Assembly (NCBI GenBank): GCA_022393335.1
Contig: JAJEKB010019874.1
Span: 62,001-126,000, forward strand
Direction of reading: 5' to 3'
Length of the DNA: 64,000 nucleotides
Source of the DNA: Macrotrachela quadricornifera
Taxonomy: Eukaryota > Rotifera > Eurotatoria > Philodinida > Philodinidae
Position 1 is the stretch's first letter; each line of letters starts with the position of its first letter. Positions 35,097-46,300 of this stretch are shown one piece after another. The notes under the pieces are model-generated. The model did not search any database. It saw only the letters and a list, made by a program, of their open reading frames with translations, and had not been told where the DNA came from. A program made the translations under genes and the position numbers.

Positions 35097-35134
35097 ACCT
35101 ACATATTATACTAAAATCCTCTTCAATATACTAC

Positions 35135-35254
35135 AATGTCCTGCCGTCTTAAACATTTACAGGACGCCGGGACGCTACTTCTAAGAGAGAGAGTTTCTTC
35201 ATCAATAAATAAAATTCTCTCCAATATATCGCAGCGTCCTGGCGTCTTGTTGAT
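35135..35254 (+). repeat. 42-nt hairpin repeats, copies E and F
   Basis: E is 35135-35176 (AATGTCCTGCCGTCTTAAAC ... GACGCCGGGACGCT). F starts at 35233 (AGCGTCCTGGCGTCTTGTTG) and is cut by the gap at 35255. The period is 98 nt, and the spacer again has TTCTAAGAGAGAGA and AATAAAATTCTCTCC. The assembly breaks exactly inside a hairpin, as expected for a long array of palindromes. Confidence 0.9.
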
Positions 35255-35715
35255 NNNNNNNNNNNNNNNNNNNNNNNNNNNNNNNNNNNNNNNNNNNNNN
35301 NNNNNNNNNNNNNNNNNNNNNNNNNNNNNNNNNNNNNNNNNNNNNNNNNNNNNNNNNNNNNNNNNNNNNNNNNNNNNNNNNNNNNNNNNNNNNNNNNNNN
35401 NNNNNNNNNNNNNNNNNNNNNNNNNNNNNNNNNNNNNNNNNNNNNNNNNNNNNNNNNNNNNNNNNNNNNNNNNNNNNNNNNNNNNNNNNNNNNNNNNNNN
35501 NNNNNNNNNNNNNNNNNNNNNNNNNNNNNNNNNNNNNNNNNNNNNNNNNNNNNNNNNNNNNNNNNNNNNNNNNNNNNNNNNNNNNNNNNNNNNNNNNNNN
35601 NNNNNNNNNNNNNNNNNNNNNNNNNNNNNNNNNNNNNNNNNNNNNNNNNNNNNNNNNNNNNNNNNNNNNNNNNNNNNNNNNNNNNNNNNNNNNNNNNNNN
35701 NNNNNNNNNNNNNNN
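35255..35715. other. Assembly gap (461 N)
   Basis: Unknown sequence starting inside hairpin F. It probably hides more array units and may hide the left edge of the 36-54.5 kb gene block. Confidence 1.
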
Positions 35716-35949
35716 TGATGTAGTAAATGTCTGGTCTTTATCTGTCACGATTTTGCTGATAAAGTCTGCGGCAACGTCTTTGAAGTTAAAAAGTCAGACG
35801 GTAATATTTATGAGAAAACAATGGGTTTATCTTCAAAGAGAAAGAAAAAAAGAATCTAGTATCGATTGTTGATTGGTTGAAATGGAAAATTGAAAATTAG
35901 TGACTAACCAATAGCATATGAACTACGTGAGTCATGATGATAAACTGAT

Positions 35950-36010
35950 GCGCGGCGTATAAAATCATGATACTTTCAATGGTATTCATCATTCATTCAA
36001 CGATCACATC
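35950..36010 (+). promoter_or_regulatory. Core promoter (BRE/TATA/initiator-like)
   Basis: A GC-rich GCGCGGCG sits directly before TATAAAA (35958-35964). TTCATCATTCATTCAACG follows about 30 nt downstream, a suitable initiator position. Local GC content is strikingly higher than the surrounding DNA. It points rightward toward the plus-strand gene block. Confidence 0.6.
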
Positions 36011-36924
36011 CCGCAACGCCTTCTTTTTCACACTGTTATCCTAGTGTAATTGAATTCAATATTAAAACTGTTAGTCATCTTTTTATAATTGAAGTACGTA
36101 TTTTCTACAGGCATTAATGCTGCTCTAATTTGTCTTTTTATTTTAGATCTGTCCACGTGATCACACTAACACCTTGTAATACGTTGTGTGCACTCTGACT
36201 CTGAGGTAAGTTTAATTTATGATACCATTTAAATCGATCCGTTGCGGAAATCGAGCCATTTTGGCAAATACTTATTTAATCTTTTTCGTGTGTGAGAAGA
36301 ATAAACTACTTTTTGTTACCGGTACCTTTTTTTTACTTCTTTTGTCTAATGATCATGCTATAAGTGTTATTAGTAGTCACAGAAGAAGATATCATGAGAT
36401 AGTCCAAACATGTACCTATCTCGTTAAATAACGACGTGATGATTATGTTGTTGTGCAAATGGCAATATTTGACTTTAACTAAAACTACGTGCAAATTTTA
36501 GTTAAATTAAGCTTATATTTAATGTTCACATTCTATATGCCGGAACATATTTCTTAACGTATCTCTTTCCGGCTTAAATATCTTATTTTGTTAAGTTATA
36601 TTAGCTAATTTTTTTTTCAAATTGAAACTTTGCTTTAGTGATCTGTATAGATTGTGAAGTTATATTACAAATTAATAGGAATCAGTCCAAGAATGGGTAA
36701 CAGCTATCTTCATTTTTTAAAATTAGAATTTTTCCATAGATGTTTTGTTTCCCGCGTGTGACTATTCTGGCTTTCAAGCCTTTACTTTATCCTTTAATTG
36801 TCCGATTGGGTAAAATTTTATCGTCAAAAAAGCTTTTCGACAAAATAAAGTGGTTAGTTTAAACTCTTGTTGTTCAAATTTTTAACTAATTATAATAATT
36901 GCATTCAATTTCAGTAATTGTAAT
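36011..36924 (+). other. Probable spliced 5' leader
   Basis: A good donor (CTGAGGTAAGTTT, intron from 36206) and an acceptor (TTTCAG, to 36914) would join the leader after the promoter to the ATG at 36925. The 709-nt intron is long for this window. No supported coding frame lies in it. Confidence 0.45.
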
Positions 36925-37544
36925 ATGGAACACAGATTAGTTTTAAATAACAGGATTGATACTGACATTACTAATAATGAAATGTGTGGTATATTGCATC
37001 AACGTTTAAAGTATTCTCGATTCCGTCGCGTTCCAACAAAGACAGGCAAAGCAATTTTCTATCTTTTTTTTCACAAAGAAGAAGATACATATGCTGCTCT
37101 TCGAACAGCTAAGACAATTAAAGAGATCTCACTCGTCAGATACCGTCCAATGAATCCTACTGATTATGAACTACCATTTCGACCATTTCCACCCAAACAT
37201 ATAATCAATATTTGTCGCTACGCATTCAGAAGATATCTGGATAGATTTGACACTGTGGTAAGAAAAAAGACTTTTTTCCGCATAAGACAATATTTTTTTC
37301 TGTAGCTACTCTTCAAATTATTTATTCGTCGCGTATCAGAACAAATAATGGCCCAGCATATACAAATTCCTAATGGTTTGTTTTTTTTTATTTTTCACGG
37401 AGGCATATGACATAGTAGCGTTTCTTTCTCATTATAGTACATGAACGAATCGATAAATTACACATGTGGTGGTGGATGAACAAACAGTTTTCAGTCAAAG
37501 ACAATTACTCTGTACAAAAACTTTTAGATGTGTTTTTCAGTTAG
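36925..37544 (+). CDS. Hypothetical 169-aa protein, possibly RRM-like
   Basis: Three exons (36925-37257, 37306-37375, 37438-37544) with GT-AG introns of 48 and 62 nt join exactly in frame to 169 residues. The first 75 residues alternate strand and helix in the order expected for an RNA-recognition fold (RLVLNNRIDTDITNNEMCGI, a helix, KAIFYLFFHKEEDTYAALRT, SLVRYRPM), but I see no clean RNP motif. The second half is basic and helical (NICRYAFRRYLDRF, KLFIRRVSEQIMAQ, HMWWWMNKQF). It is the first gene of the plus-strand block and follows the promoter and spliced leader. The exon junctions are strong evidence for a real gene; the function is unknown. Confidence 0.6.
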
Positions 37545-37891
37545 ACTCCTTTTTATATTATTAAGTTTTTTATTTCTGTATTAAATTAAAATTATTGAGC
37601 ATTATGTTATTCAGTGAATTTGCGCTATTGATCAGCGATAATGTTCTTTTGCACGAGTGTTTTGTATATCATAAAAGTGTGAATGCACTGTACTTTTATA
37701 TTATATATTCGATTAATTAAATAAATCTTGACAACGTGAGCGTACGATAAATAAATGATAAGTTAACTATTAATATATATGGCTAGCCCGAACAATTAAT
37801 ATCTTTCTTTTACTTTCCCATAGACTATTCTTATGTACTTCTAGATATAAACAAACAATATACTTGAATTGCACAAAATTAAGTTTTTCCA

Positions 37892-38376
37892 ATGTCTCAA
37901 CCGAAACCCATCATAATCGATACTAATCAGGTATCAGCATCGAAATATTCTTTTTATTCATTAAAACATGTCTTTAATTATAGCTGAATTATCCAATATA
38001 CATTACGGTACCCATGCCAACGATTATTCTCCGAAATTCATCTATTAGAATGACACTTTCACATGAAATCAGTTTTGGACAACATAGTGAATCGAACAGC
38101 AAGTGCATGCATTGTGCTTATTGGGAAAACAAAGATGAGAGTGAAGAAAACAAGATTGACGAAGAAATTCATCCAGATTATATAGAAAAAGAAAAAATCG
38201 GAGTAGAAGAAATTAAAGAAAAAATGATTTTTCAGTATCCTTTTAATAAACAACATAATTGCAACACAGATATGTTTCTTAACAATGGAAATCTTAACAA
38301 ATCGCCATTGTCACCTTTATTGAAAGCGAACATAAAAGAAGAAATTTATGACTGGAAACAGTTTTCGATCGAATAG
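37892..38376 (+). CDS. Hypothetical 143-aa protein
   Basis: A 13-codon first exon (37892-37930, starting MSQPKPIIIDTNQ) is spliced by a 53-nt phase-0 intron to 37984-38376. The middle has SKCMHCAYWE (a CxxC pair) and then a long acidic/Lys-rich stretch (DESEENKIDEEIHPDYIEKE) and a polar tail. No membrane segment or family is recognised. The same design, a tiny first exon beginning MSQ, recurs in the gene at 41022. It lies 348 nt after the previous gene on the same strand. Confidence 0.5.
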
Positions 38377-39184
38377 CTTCGTCAAAAATATGTGGCATTG
38401 GACACTATTATTTTATATTTACAACATGGAATAACAGATTAAGACAAGAATTAAAAAAGAAAAATCAATAATTATGTACATATGTATAACATTATTAAAA
38501 AAATCGAAAAAATAAGTGTCGTATGAACTAATTGTACTTTGCATGTATAGGTTGCGATTATATTTAAAAAATAAATAATCCAAAGTCGTGTAACTGTAAG
38601 GAGAAATCAATGAAAAACTTGTGATATTATTAACTCTAAACGAGCGTGTTTCAATCTATTTGTATTGAAGAAAAGGAAGGTATTAAAGTATAGTTTTATA
38701 ATTAGAAATCAAATTTTTTTCTTAAAAATGATAATATTCACTTGCAGGTCAATTTGTTGAATTCATTTTTTCAAACATAGTTTGTTGATAATTTATCGTC
38801 GACATTTTCTTTATAAACTTGAAAAAGGGAGTGTTCAATGACGAAATCAATAATATAAAATTCTCTGTTCAACTGAATTTTGCTTAATCAGTTTCGTGTT
38901 CATGTTCACATCAAGTGTAATGATGAACTAATAAGAAGAAAGACATAAACAAGCTAAGAAAAATGACAAAAAGAATATATGGAGCCAATGGTATATGATC
39001 GCAGAGAAAAAAAACAAAACGAAGGTAATACATATAAATAAAAGAGTAATAGGACGATGCATAATAATAACTGTCTATAGATACACATCAATATTTATTT
39101 ACTTGATAACGATCATTTTGTTTTCAAACATTTCTAGATATATCTGTTTATTAATTTATAACATTTATTAAATATTAACTGATT
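38377..39184. other. Intergenic, no gene seen
   Basis: An ATATAAATAAAAG at about 39029 could be the TATA of the following gene. Nothing else is recognised. Confidence 0.4.
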
Positions 39185-40648
39185 ATGACGGAAAGTACAG
39201 TCGTTGAGCTTAATCAAGATGTTGGTTGTTATCTACTAAAATTTATTGATGGAATAGACGCGGTTAATTTTATTGAAGCAGTGAATGACAGTCAACAATT
39301 CTGGTCAATTGCAAAAACATCAGATCATTATTTTATTGAGAGGATTAAAAAGTTCTACGGTCATCAAAGAATTTTACTACCACGCGCACTATTTGAAGAC
39401 TTCACAAACGAATATGAAATCGATAATGAACAACTTATCGTAGTCTCAAAATGCTACTCTGACGTCATCGAGCCGTCTGAACGTCTATATATTCATCCTT
39501 GTTTTAGTACTGAAGGATTTACAAAGCTGTGTGAAGTCTATAAGACTTCTCTTTTCAGTTGCTATTCTCGACTCTTACCGTTGAACACTGTGTGTTATAA
39601 TTACAGTGCAGATTTTGGACTTCTTGATTATGAATGGTATGGCCATACAATCGGATCGAAGCGCATGTTAAATGAGTACGAAAAAAAATTGTTCAAAGGT
39701 AAAAAATAGAGAATAAAAAATATAAAATTTAAAGGTTAGCACACAAGGTTCATTTCTTTTAGTTAACACGTATTTTAATGAGAATGAAGATCAAAACTAT
39801 TGGTCGAACATGGCATTTGTGCGTACAATGGAAGAGTTTAAACAGAATCTAGCCACTCGTTTTGTATCAGATACATGGCTAGGAGCAATAGACTTCTCAA
39901 AATGGGCAATTGTCGGAGGATGTGTTCTGAATGGTCTATGTCGATCACCATTTTCAGATACTACGCAGCAAGATATCAACTTAGTGTACTATGTGAATGA
40001 TATATTAGATTTTAAGAAATCAATAGATATTACTGTCAATAATCTTAATAAAATAGTTTCACAAAATTTGAGGAACAAAATCAAAGTGAAAATAATACCA
40101 GGAACATCTGATTATAATGTATTTCTACCCGGCTATGCGCGACTTAACTTCACTTGGATGCCTATTGGTAACTCGAAAAATCCGCTCTCACATATTCTTC
40201 ATAATTTTGATATGGATATTTGCCAAGTTGCCTTCACCGGTAAATTTATATGTCTTTCATTCGCTTCTTTATTATACATGTGAGATTTTTAGGAAACAAA
40301 ATTGTTTCAACATTTCCATTCTTACAAGCGCTTGCAACAAAATCTTTTATTGTTTATAGTCTGCATGCTCGAAGTCCAAAGCATTTATGCACACGTATAG
40401 GAAAATATTGTAAGAGAGGATTCAACCTCTTACATCCTATCGATTTTGATAGTGATTTTGGTTTATTGATGGCACAGGAAGAAATTCCATTATATCGCGT
40501 CGAATACCAACAATATATTGATGATGATGGTGAAATTCAAGTTGCTACAAAAGAATTTCGTCGAGGATTTCTACATAATATTGATACTTACCGTCTTCAA
40601 GAGAAATTTATGCGTATGGTTTTTCCTCAATTATTGCATTACAAATGA
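39185..40648 (+). CDS. F-box-like plus nucleotidyltransferase-fold protein
   Basis: Three exons (39185-39698, 39763-40239, 40293-40648) join in frame to 448 residues with introns of 64 and 53 nt. Residues 1-60 (ELNQDVGCYLLKFIDGIDAV) resemble an F-box. From about residue 210 the protein follows the pattern of a nucleotidyltransferase-fold family seen in giant viruses and protists: VGGCVLNGL (GG-S/C motif), DINLVYY (the DxD-type position, here DIN), LSHILHNFDMDICQVAFTG, then RIGKYCKRGFNLLHP. Because one acidic residue of the usual DxD is Asn, catalysis is doubtful. F-boxes bridge substrates to SCF ubiquitin ligases. The family match is from pattern memory. Confidence 0.65.
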
Positions 40649-41021
40649 AATTTATTAAATAAACTTAAATGGATCAGAAACTTAATATCATGTCGAATTT
40701 CTTTTAATTGTCAATATTTGTAAAGAGTGAAATCGGTATGATAAAAGTCGTTTATTTGTTAATAAGCATAATTTCATATTCATCCTATCATTTATGTTTT
40801 CGTTGTTTATTGATTATTGTTCATATGATAATCAGTTAGATTCGATGTGCAAATGCTTGTATTGGTTTTTATATATTGATAATCGCACTAGTTATTATAT
40901 AATACGAATAAAGATATTCTGAAAGTGTATTTAGTTTATAGAATTTAGAGAATCATATGTATTTATTGTAGATTTTATTAGTCTAAACATTTGCATTTAC
41001 ATCTGATTATATTCATTTGAA
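40649..41021. other. Intergenic, no gene seen
   Basis: An AATAAA-type signal (ATTAAATAAAC) lies just after the stop of the previous gene. The rest is AT-rich flank. Confidence 0.4.
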
Positions 41022-41475
41022 ATGTCTCAATCGTCCAGTAAGTATTACGCTAAATTATTTTTTCAAATCTGTATTATATCATACTCCTTTGTATGATAGA
41101 TTCAACAATGAACGCAAACATTTTCTCAGATATATCGACAATTACAGCCGATGATAAAGTAAGAACTAATGATATTATAAGAAGTCAATATTTCTATTAA
41201 TTTAATCATAGATTACTTCAACCGAAACAGGACGAGGACAGAAAAGAGCTGCTCCTTTAGCACCTGAAGGTCCAACAAAAAGAAGTATGACTGATCATCA
41301 TTTATCTGGAGGACTAGCTCCAAATGCCAGTTTAAATTTTACCAATCAGCCCAAATTCGTCAGCGCAGCTGAGATAGTTGCTAATGCTCGTGTTAATGTT
41401 CAAATGATGCCAGAAATTTCTGATGAAGAATTGCTTGAAATGGCAATTAAATTTGAAAAGGAACACCCTCAATAG
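41022..41475 (+). CDS. Hypothetical 112-aa protein
   Basis: Exons 41022-41037, 41100-41158 and 41212-41475 join in frame (phases 1 and 0; introns of 62 and 53 nt). The product begins MSQSSNSTMNANIFSDIS and includes a basic RGQKRAAPLAPEGPTKRS segment that could be a bipartite nuclear localisation signal. The acidic C-terminal helix EISDEELLEMAIKFEKEHP resembles short protein-interaction helices such as ubiquitin-interacting motifs. Both functional readings are weak. It shares gene style with 37892-38376. Confidence 0.5.
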
Positions 41476-42117
41476 TCTTCTTCAATGATTTAATAAAATA
41501 TAAACTGATTTGTAGATAGAGTGTCTTTTTGTAGTGTGATTGCATTGCTGTAGTACTTAGATTTTCAAATAATCTTAGTTGTTTTTTTGTTCATCTTATA
41601 CATATATATATATATATATATATATTACTGTTGTTTATCGCTAGGCATTGCTATTAATAAAAATAATTTCAGATTAGTAATTTTATCCTGTAATAGCTGA
41701 TCAGCTGATCTTCGCACGTCATGATGAATCAATGAATATTTTCAATACACATCTATGAATAAAAACGATGTAATACTCCTTAGACTTCTTGAAACAATTG
41801 GGTAATCAATACATATGATATACAATTTTATCTTATTTATTTACGATATATACGGATAAATCTGTAAGTTTTAATCTATTTCTATTAGAACGTACGATTA
41901 TTTTTGTCCACAGAATTTCTTCAATTATTTGATTCACGTCTTTTATTAATTAATATTTATAATTTGATTATGAAATGGTATAATAACAAAGGAAATATAG
42001 GTAATTCAGATACAAAGGATCGATGTCACATCAACTATATCAACTACAGACCATAGTTATTCTACTGATAATTAATATCTTCTCTTATGAAATTTACCTA
42101 TTAATTTATTCATAGAC
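41476..42117. other. Intergenic with an (AT)n microsatellite
   Basis: A run of AT dinucleotides lies at about 41602-41624. No gene is recognised. Confidence 0.5.
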
Positions 42118-43134
42118 ATGAAAACAACAGTTAATCAATTATATCCAGATATTTGGCAACAGATATTTGAGTACTTTAATGCCATCGAAATATTCTTTAG
42201 CTTCATGCATGTAACTAAGGAAGCTGATGACGTATTATTTAATCAAAACTATCGTCTTCTTCTACGAGGACTTGTTCTTGATGCTCATATTGAAAGTCTT
42301 CCAGAAAAACTTTTGCTTAATCAAATCATCTCGCTGGAACTGCATGAAAAAAGCTATTTTAATAATATTCAACAATGCTTAGAACTTCGTTCGTTGAAAC
42401 TTATCGGTCGTCCTCAATGGATTATTTGGATCATTGGGAAAATGTCACATGTTAACATGAAACTAGAACGACTAATCCTAGTAGTACCTGGTATTGGCTC
42501 TTTGTATGATTTACTCGCATCTATTGCATCACTGTTTTCATTGCGTCGACTAGCAATATATGCAAATGAAAAGGAAGAAAAAATAAAACCGGCTAGTCTG
42601 CCTCAGATACAAACACAAATTGAACAGTTTATTTTACATTCATGTTCGTCTATTAGCTGGAATGAATTGTTATACATACAATCCATTCTGTCCAATATTC
42701 ATTTTCTTGATATTACTCTCTTCTATAATAATACGAATACATTTTATTGGTTTGGCTTTTCAAAACTGTGCTTTATATCTTTAATATTATTAGAAGTGCA
42801 ATTTGATTGTATCATTCAACTTGTACAAACAATGCCTTCTCTCGCAAAACTTAAATTAAATGGTCTGGTAAATGCTGAGGGATTTGTCATTAATAACAAA
42901 TGGCTTAATTTATTTGAATCTTGCTCATCTCTTCTCAAAGTTATTGTAAGCCTGTCACTGGAACAAGATGCCGATCATTGTTATAATGAACAGATTCAGA
43001 CACTCTTGCAGGAAATTAGTCTAAATTTAAGATGCATCGATGACGATTGCGAGCATTATTTCGGTGGAAGACATTCGTGCCGTTGGTGGAACTTGTCAGG
43101 AATGATCGTTAAAGAGGATGGACATATAAAATGA
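42118..43134 (+). CDS. F-box/LRR-like protein
   Basis: A single-exon frame of 338 residues. Residues 5-45 (QLYPDIWQQIFEYFNAIEIF) match the F-box pattern L-P-x-E-I/L-x-x-x-I-F-x-Y-L. The remainder has irregular leucine-rich periodicity (IISLELHEKSYF, CLELRSLKLIG, LERLILVVPGI, LRRLAIYANE, LAKLKLNGL), the type common in invertebrate F-box families. The C terminus is rich in Cys, His and Trp. Such proteins select substrates for SCF ubiquitin ligases. It sits 263 nt upstream of the Helitron gene on the same strand. The ATG follows a CATAGAC context with no better upstream start. Confidence 0.75.
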   Translation: MKTTVNQLYPDIWQQIFEYFNAIEIFFSFMHVTKEADDVLFNQNYRLLLRGLVLDAHIESLPEKLLLNQIISLELHEKSYFNNIQQCLELRSLKLIGRPQWIIWIIGKMSHVNMKLERLILVVPGIGSLYDLLASIASLFSLRRLAIYANEKEEKIKPASLPQIQTQIEQFILHSCSSISWNELLYIQSILSNIHFLDITLFYNNTNTFYWFGFSKLCFISLILLEVQFDCIIQLVQTMPSLAKLKLNGLVNAEGFVINNKWLNLFESCSSLLKVIVSLSLEQDADHCYNEQIQTLLQEISLNLRCIDDDCEHYFGGRHSCRWWNLSGMIVKEDGHIK

Positions 43135-43396
43135 AAAAAATCGAGCTGCTTTCTAACTGAGTATTGATTTGTTGCTTAAATTTTTTTAAAATTTTAATGT
43201 ATGTCTAAATTAGCGTAAAATGTCGAGGGATGTTCATGTGAACTGAAATTTTTTTAAAATTGTAATGTACTGTTTATCATAGATATCCTAGCAGTGACTT
43301 ATTTAAATGATTCATGTATTTGTCTTATTAAAATACTTGTAAATAACTTATTAACTGAAAGTTTACTTATATGAAATTGTTTCAGATTGATTTAAC
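43135..43396. promoter_or_regulatory. Upstream region of the Helitron gene
   Basis: Two direct copies of AAATTTTTTTAAAATT(T/G)TAATGTA lie at about 43180-43200 and 43250-43270. A TTTCAG acceptor precedes the ATG at 43397, so an upstream non-coding exon is possible. I find no clear 5' Helitron terminus here. Confidence 0.35.
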
Positions 43397-46300
43397 ATGA
43401 ATAAGAAAGATGCCAAAAGAAATCAAATTTGTCTTATTGATTCACATATGTCCCAAAATCGACCATGTAATTGTAAGAGATCTGAACGAGCTGAACATTA
43501 TCAACGGTTACTGAATCGCTTGACAGAAGCCTCGAAAACAACAGATTATGAACACAAAATTTCTGCTACTGTATCTGCAATCTGTGCAGTATGTTTATAA
43601 TTTTACTTGTGTAAGTACATAAAATACTACTGTCAAATTCATTTAGAATGAGCAGTTGGTCACGCCATTACGACTATGTTTGCCAAATGAATTCGACGAA
43701 CGTAAGCATTCTATAGATACCATGGCCCAGCAATACCTGAAACAAGCTAGTAAAAGTGTTCAGCATTTAATCCCTCTGCAAAGTCTTGCTGATGGAAATT
43801 GTCTATTCAATTCAGTTGTGTCTCTTGTACCCGATTCTGGAATATCTGCTGTTGAATTGAGAGGTTTGTCAAATTAATTTGTATTAAAAACTATATTCAC
43901 GTTGAATTTATTTGTCTATTTGATTCCAGTACGAACAGTAATTGAGCTTGTGAAGAATCGATTGTATTATATCGCTCGATATACCAATCTTATTGGTTCT
44001 TTTGATGAAGCACTTCGAAGAGCATGCAATAATAATAATTTTTCTGAACTATACGAGCTTGTTGCGCTCGGTAATGCATTACAATGCGAGATACAAAGTG
44101 TATATCCTTATATCGATTATCGCGCAGAGATGAAGATTATGAATGCAGTGTACAAGCCACTTGACACATCTGTACCGAATAATGGAAGACTAATCATCTT
44201 CTGGATCAGTAACTTAGATGAACTTTCCACAAAAAATCGTTCAGGTTGTGCTGGTATCTGGAGTCCAAATCACTTCGTACCACTGATACAACAATCTCGT
44301 AAATATCGAACTGAAAGTAATGAGCGAGTTTGTACGACACCAGAGGTGAGATATTAAACTGAGTGAACTAGAAAAAGATAGAAATGTCGAACCTATTCTT
44401 TTTAGACTCCACGAAAGGTAACGATTAAAAACAATCAAGTTTCATCTGTTCGAAGCCCCGAGTTTTCACCGCCTCACATTGCCAGAAAGCATAAAACTTC
44501 ATTTGCATCGGCTGATGAAATACGATCAAGTTTAGAAAGCTACAATGCTCAACGGAAACGTCAAGAAAGAGTTATGGAAGGTGAACAGCAACAAAAAGAA
44601 CGTCTTGCTTACGATCGACTACGAAAACATGTCTCAAGGGAAAATGAAAGTGAAGATCAGCAACAGATACGTCTCGCGAACGATCGGTTCCTGAAACGAA
44701 CCACTAGAGAAAATGCAACTGAAGATCAACAACAGATACGTCTTGCCGGTGATCGATCTCGGAAACGAACCACTAGAGAAAATGAAACTGAAGATCAACA
44801 ACAGATACGTCTCGCGAACGATCGATCCCGGAGACGAACTACTAGGGAAAATGAAAGTGGAGATCAACAACAGATACGTCTTGCGAATGATCGATCCTGG
44901 AAACGAACCGCTAGAGAAAATGAAACTGAAGATCAACAACAGATACGTCTTGCCGGCGATCGACTATGGAAACATGCCGCAAGAGAAAATGAAAGTGATA
45001 ATCAGCGAAAGATACGTCTTGCTGACCAACAACAGCGATCAGTGAGAAATCGATCAAGTAGAAGTCAGCGACAGAGCGGAAGTTTAGCTAACTCTCAACG
45101 GCATTCAAAAATGACGCTATCAATGGACAGACAACAATTCATAAGAAAAACAACCGGGACTGTCAATATGCAACGGCAGCAACAAATATTAGAAAAAGAA
45201 CAACAAGCTTTGCTTGATGAATATGTTTGGCCGACAGCAATTCCAACGCAGTTGAAAGAATACTGCTTACAAGACTTTTCCAACCATATGTCTATGTCAG
45301 TTTTACGACAATCTACATGTCTTATCTGTAATATTCGAACATATACTAATACAATGACAGAATGTGCTCTACAAGATATTCCACACTTAGATAAGCTTTC
45401 TTGTCATAGGGACCTTTTGAATATTATTCCTGAGCTTCAGCAAGCCGCACAAGGTGAGTATCTTAATCGAGTGAATAAACTGCTATATACTAATCTCTTT
45501 TAAAAGAAGGAAATGAATATTCAAACACTTTCTGTATGTCTAACATGGTCTTCTACAAAAAAGGATATAATTTTGCAACCAAAACTGGTAATATCTGTCA
45601 ACAATGCTACAGCGCATTGGTTAAAGATAAGATCCCGACATTCTCTGTAGCAAATAAGATGTGGATCGGTGCTGTACCGCATGTACTCCAGCAATTGACG
45701 ATTGCTGAGGAAAAATTGTGAGTTATTAACTATGATTGGAAGAAATAAGATTACCGTTATATGAATCTTTTCAAAGGATATCTCTTTATCGACATAATAG
45801 CTGTATTATTAAATTGCAATCGCCCTATCATCATCATTCTACTGCTCAACCTGCACTTAAAGGTAATGTGATCACATTCATGCATAACATGCCAAATATT
45901 GTTACAAGTCTACCGTTGGATGTCAACGATCTTTCTGATACACTAAAAATTGTTTTTGTTGGTGCACACACGCCGAATCGCGTTGAGTTGCGTAGAATTG
46001 TCGGTGTGAGCCGAGAAAAAATTCGTACTGCATTATTGTGGTTAAAACACCACAACCACATGTATCAAATGATTCCCAGTAAGTTCTAGAGCAGTACCTT
46101 TTAAAAATATCATATATTCGATCATTTTAGTCAACGAAGTAAATATTGCAAAGTTACCCGAAGATGACGTCCCAGAAAGTATCTGGACAACACTTGAAAG
46201 AATAGAAAATGCCACCGATGGAAATGCAGAACGAACTGGGGTTACTGTCGACCCATTAGTATACGCTTCTGCCCAGGGTGAACCTAATGCAACAAACGCA

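Noticed and set aside
34562..35254. CRISPR-like array of palindromic repeats with ~57-nt spacers
   Set aside because: The spacers are homologous to each other and not unique, there are only a few units, and the genome is eukaryotic. It is a tandem hairpin repeat, not a CRISPR.
45718..45776. A frameshift in the Helitron gene between two open frames
   Set aside because: A 59-nt GT-AG intron (GTGAGT to TTCAAAG) restores the frame and fits the neighbouring intron sizes, so the gene need not be broken.
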